Below, piece after piece: positions 5,465-6,511 of a DNA stretch of 6,511 nt. Position 1 is the first letter of the stretch. Each line of letters starts with the position of its first letter. Source of the stretch: Flavobacteriales bacterium UBA4474 (GTDB taxonomy: Bacteria; Bacteroidota; Bacteroidia; Flavobacteriales_D; Sanyastnellaceae); contig DGOE01000061.1 of assembly GCA_002389295.1 (NCBI GenBank), positions 1 to 6,511 on the forward strand. The letters are read 5' to 3'. The position numbers were made by a program, and so were the translations under genes. The notes beneath the pieces were generated by a model that saw only the letters and a program-made list of their open reading frames with translations, was not told the origin of the DNA and ran no database searches.

Positions 5465-6510
5465 GGCAAGGAGGCTGTTGTGCTGCTGCCCGGAAAGGAG
5501 CGCCAGAATTCAAGGATGGGATTGAATACGAACGTCTGCACGAGGGCACACTCTCCGTTGTGTACCGCATACATGCGGCTGCCATCGTGGTCCATGAGCT
5601 GCCCTTGGTCGTCGTATTCGTCCATGATGGGGCTTTTCCAATGAAGGTCTATGCCTTTTTGGGTGCCGTCTTTGTAGGCCACGCGGATTTGCCATGCCGG
5701 AGGGCTGTTGCGCAGGCTGTCCTGTCGGTCCAGACTCAAGTGGCTGTTCCAGGTCTCGACGTGGACCTTCTTGAACCGCAGCCAGGTGTCCCTGAGCACC
5801 CCTTGTGGCAAATCGACCGTGGCGCCTTTGTACACAGCTGTGATGAGCGTTTGGGTCGAATCCCATTGCAGGGTGACGGCACCTCCCCTGTCATCGAGCG
5901 GTGTGGCCGTGACCGTTGCGATGTCATCGGCATTGGACTCGAAAACCCCCGTGTACCGCCATTCGGTCTCGTCGGTAAAAAAGCGGGTAGAAAGAAAACC
6001 TGTAAACCCTTCCAGGTGCGTCACATATGGATCGGCCGCCCGGCCTGTGCCCGGCAACTCCAAGAGCATGTGGGTGCCGGTGTGGCTTTGGGTGGGGGTG
6101 CCGATGAACCATGTTTTTTCCGGGGTCTCGGCTCCGTCGAGGTGGATGTCCACGCGTTTCCCGGCTGCAGCCATCATTTTGAGTACACCCTCTTTGGCAG
6201 AATGGCGTACCGGCTGGCGCACGGAAATGCGCTTGAAGGTTTTGAGCAGCAGGTCGGTGGCGTCTTTTCTGGCCAAGTACTTTCCATTGAGCTGCCACAA
6301 ACCGAGGGGGTTGTTGTCCACCCGCTGCAAAACCGCGGTGCGTCCTTCGGTGTCGGCGATGCGGATGCGCGTCACCCGGGAGGTGTCGGCTATGGAAAAA
6401 TGCGTGCCTTCGTCGGCGTCGAGCCGGCCCTGATCAGATTGCCAGGTGACCAGGGCTGCACCCAAGAGCAGGGCAAGGAGAATGAGGGGGAAAATGAAAC
6501 TCCGGTTCAT
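5461..6510 (-). CDS. DUF4340 domain protein with N-terminal membrane anchor
   Basis: This 349-residue protein has one N-terminal hydrophobic segment (FIFPLILLALLLGAALV, residues 5-21) and then a long polar region, so it is probably anchored in the inner membrane with the bulk in the periplasm. The segment FSIADTSRVTRIRIADTEG (38-56), then LWQLNGKYLARKDATDLLLKTF (71-92), WFIGTPTQSHTGTHMLLE (134-151) and GFTGFLSTRFFTDETEWR (168-185) follow the pattern of DUF4340 proteins in Bacteroidota as I recall them. The family has no established biochemical role; in other bacteria members occur next to gliding or ABC-transport genes. The start ATG lies one base from the window edge, and the hydrophobic segment directly after it makes it plausible, but a start further upstream cannot be excluded. 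It is the first visible gene of the operon; the promoter or further genes lie outside. Confidence 0.8.
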   Translation of the reverse strand: MNRSFIFPLILLALLLGAALVTWQSDQGRLDADEGTHFSIADTSRVTRIRIADTEGRTAVLQRVDNNPLGLWQLNGKYLARKDATDLLLKTFKRISVRQPVRHSAKEGVLKMMAAAGKRVDIHLDGAETPEKTWFIGTPTQSHTGTHMLLELPGTGRAADPYVTHLEGFTGFLSTRFFTDETEWRYTGVFESNADDIATVTATPLDDRGGAVTLQWDSTQTLITAVYKGATVDLPQGVLRDTWLRFKKVHVETWNSHLSLDRQDSLRNSPPAWQIRVAYKDGTQKGIDLHWKSPIMDEYDDQGQLMDHDGSRMYAVHNGECALVQTFVFNPILEFWRSFPGSSTTASLP

Positions 6511-6511
6511 G

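Noticed and set aside
5708..6433. A 241-codon plus-strand open frame opposite the DUF4340 gene.
   Set aside because: It is Ser/Arg/Val-rich with no domain pattern, while the opposite strand encodes a coherent membrane-anchored protein.

Overview
The window looks like chromosomal DNA of a Bacteroidota bacterium, most likely a moderately GC-rich member of the Flavobacteriales. The signs are a START-like protein typical of this phylum, a DUF4340 protein, a large secreted protein with GCTDxxACNY and DxDxDGICDDxDDC repeats, candidate -7 promoter elements of the TAnnTTTG type, and start codons without Shine-Dalgarno sequences. This placement is inference from family knowledge, not from a database search.

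Layout. Positions 1-2139 (minus strand) hold the N-terminal 713 residues of a secreted, cysteine-rich repeat protein whose C-terminus lies beyond the left edge. Positions 2140-2486 are intergenic. They contain an AT-rich promoter region for that gene, with a direct repeat phased at 21 bp, then a strong 12-bp hairpin terminator, a tRNA-Met(CAU) gene on the minus strand, and candidate -7 elements for the tRNA and for the next gene. Positions 2487-2873 (plus) encode the START-like protein, which converges on the next block.

Positions 2893-6510 (minus) are one compact four-gene block. In transcription order it encodes a membrane-anchored DUF4340 protein, a 3-oxoadipyl-CoA-type thiolase (PaaJ/PcaF-like), a PaaY-like hexapeptide-repeat protein, and a TrmN6-like tRNA adenine-N6 methyltransferase. 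The first three genes are joined by 4-bp stop/start overlaps and the fourth follows after 11 bp, so they are probably cotranscribed. The promoter must lie beyond the right edge.

The thiolase and PaaY are the only obvious pathway pair. Together they suggest phenylacetyl-CoA or related aromatic catabolism, with the thiolase cleaving beta-ketoacyl-CoA intermediates and PaaY acting as the associated thioesterase. The flanking DUF4340 and TrmN6 genes have no evident link to that pathway. I found no mobile element, CRISPR array or clear new defence system. The least-explained parts are the nested repeat architecture of the surface protein, its possible LytTR-like operator, and the odd gene mix of the operon.
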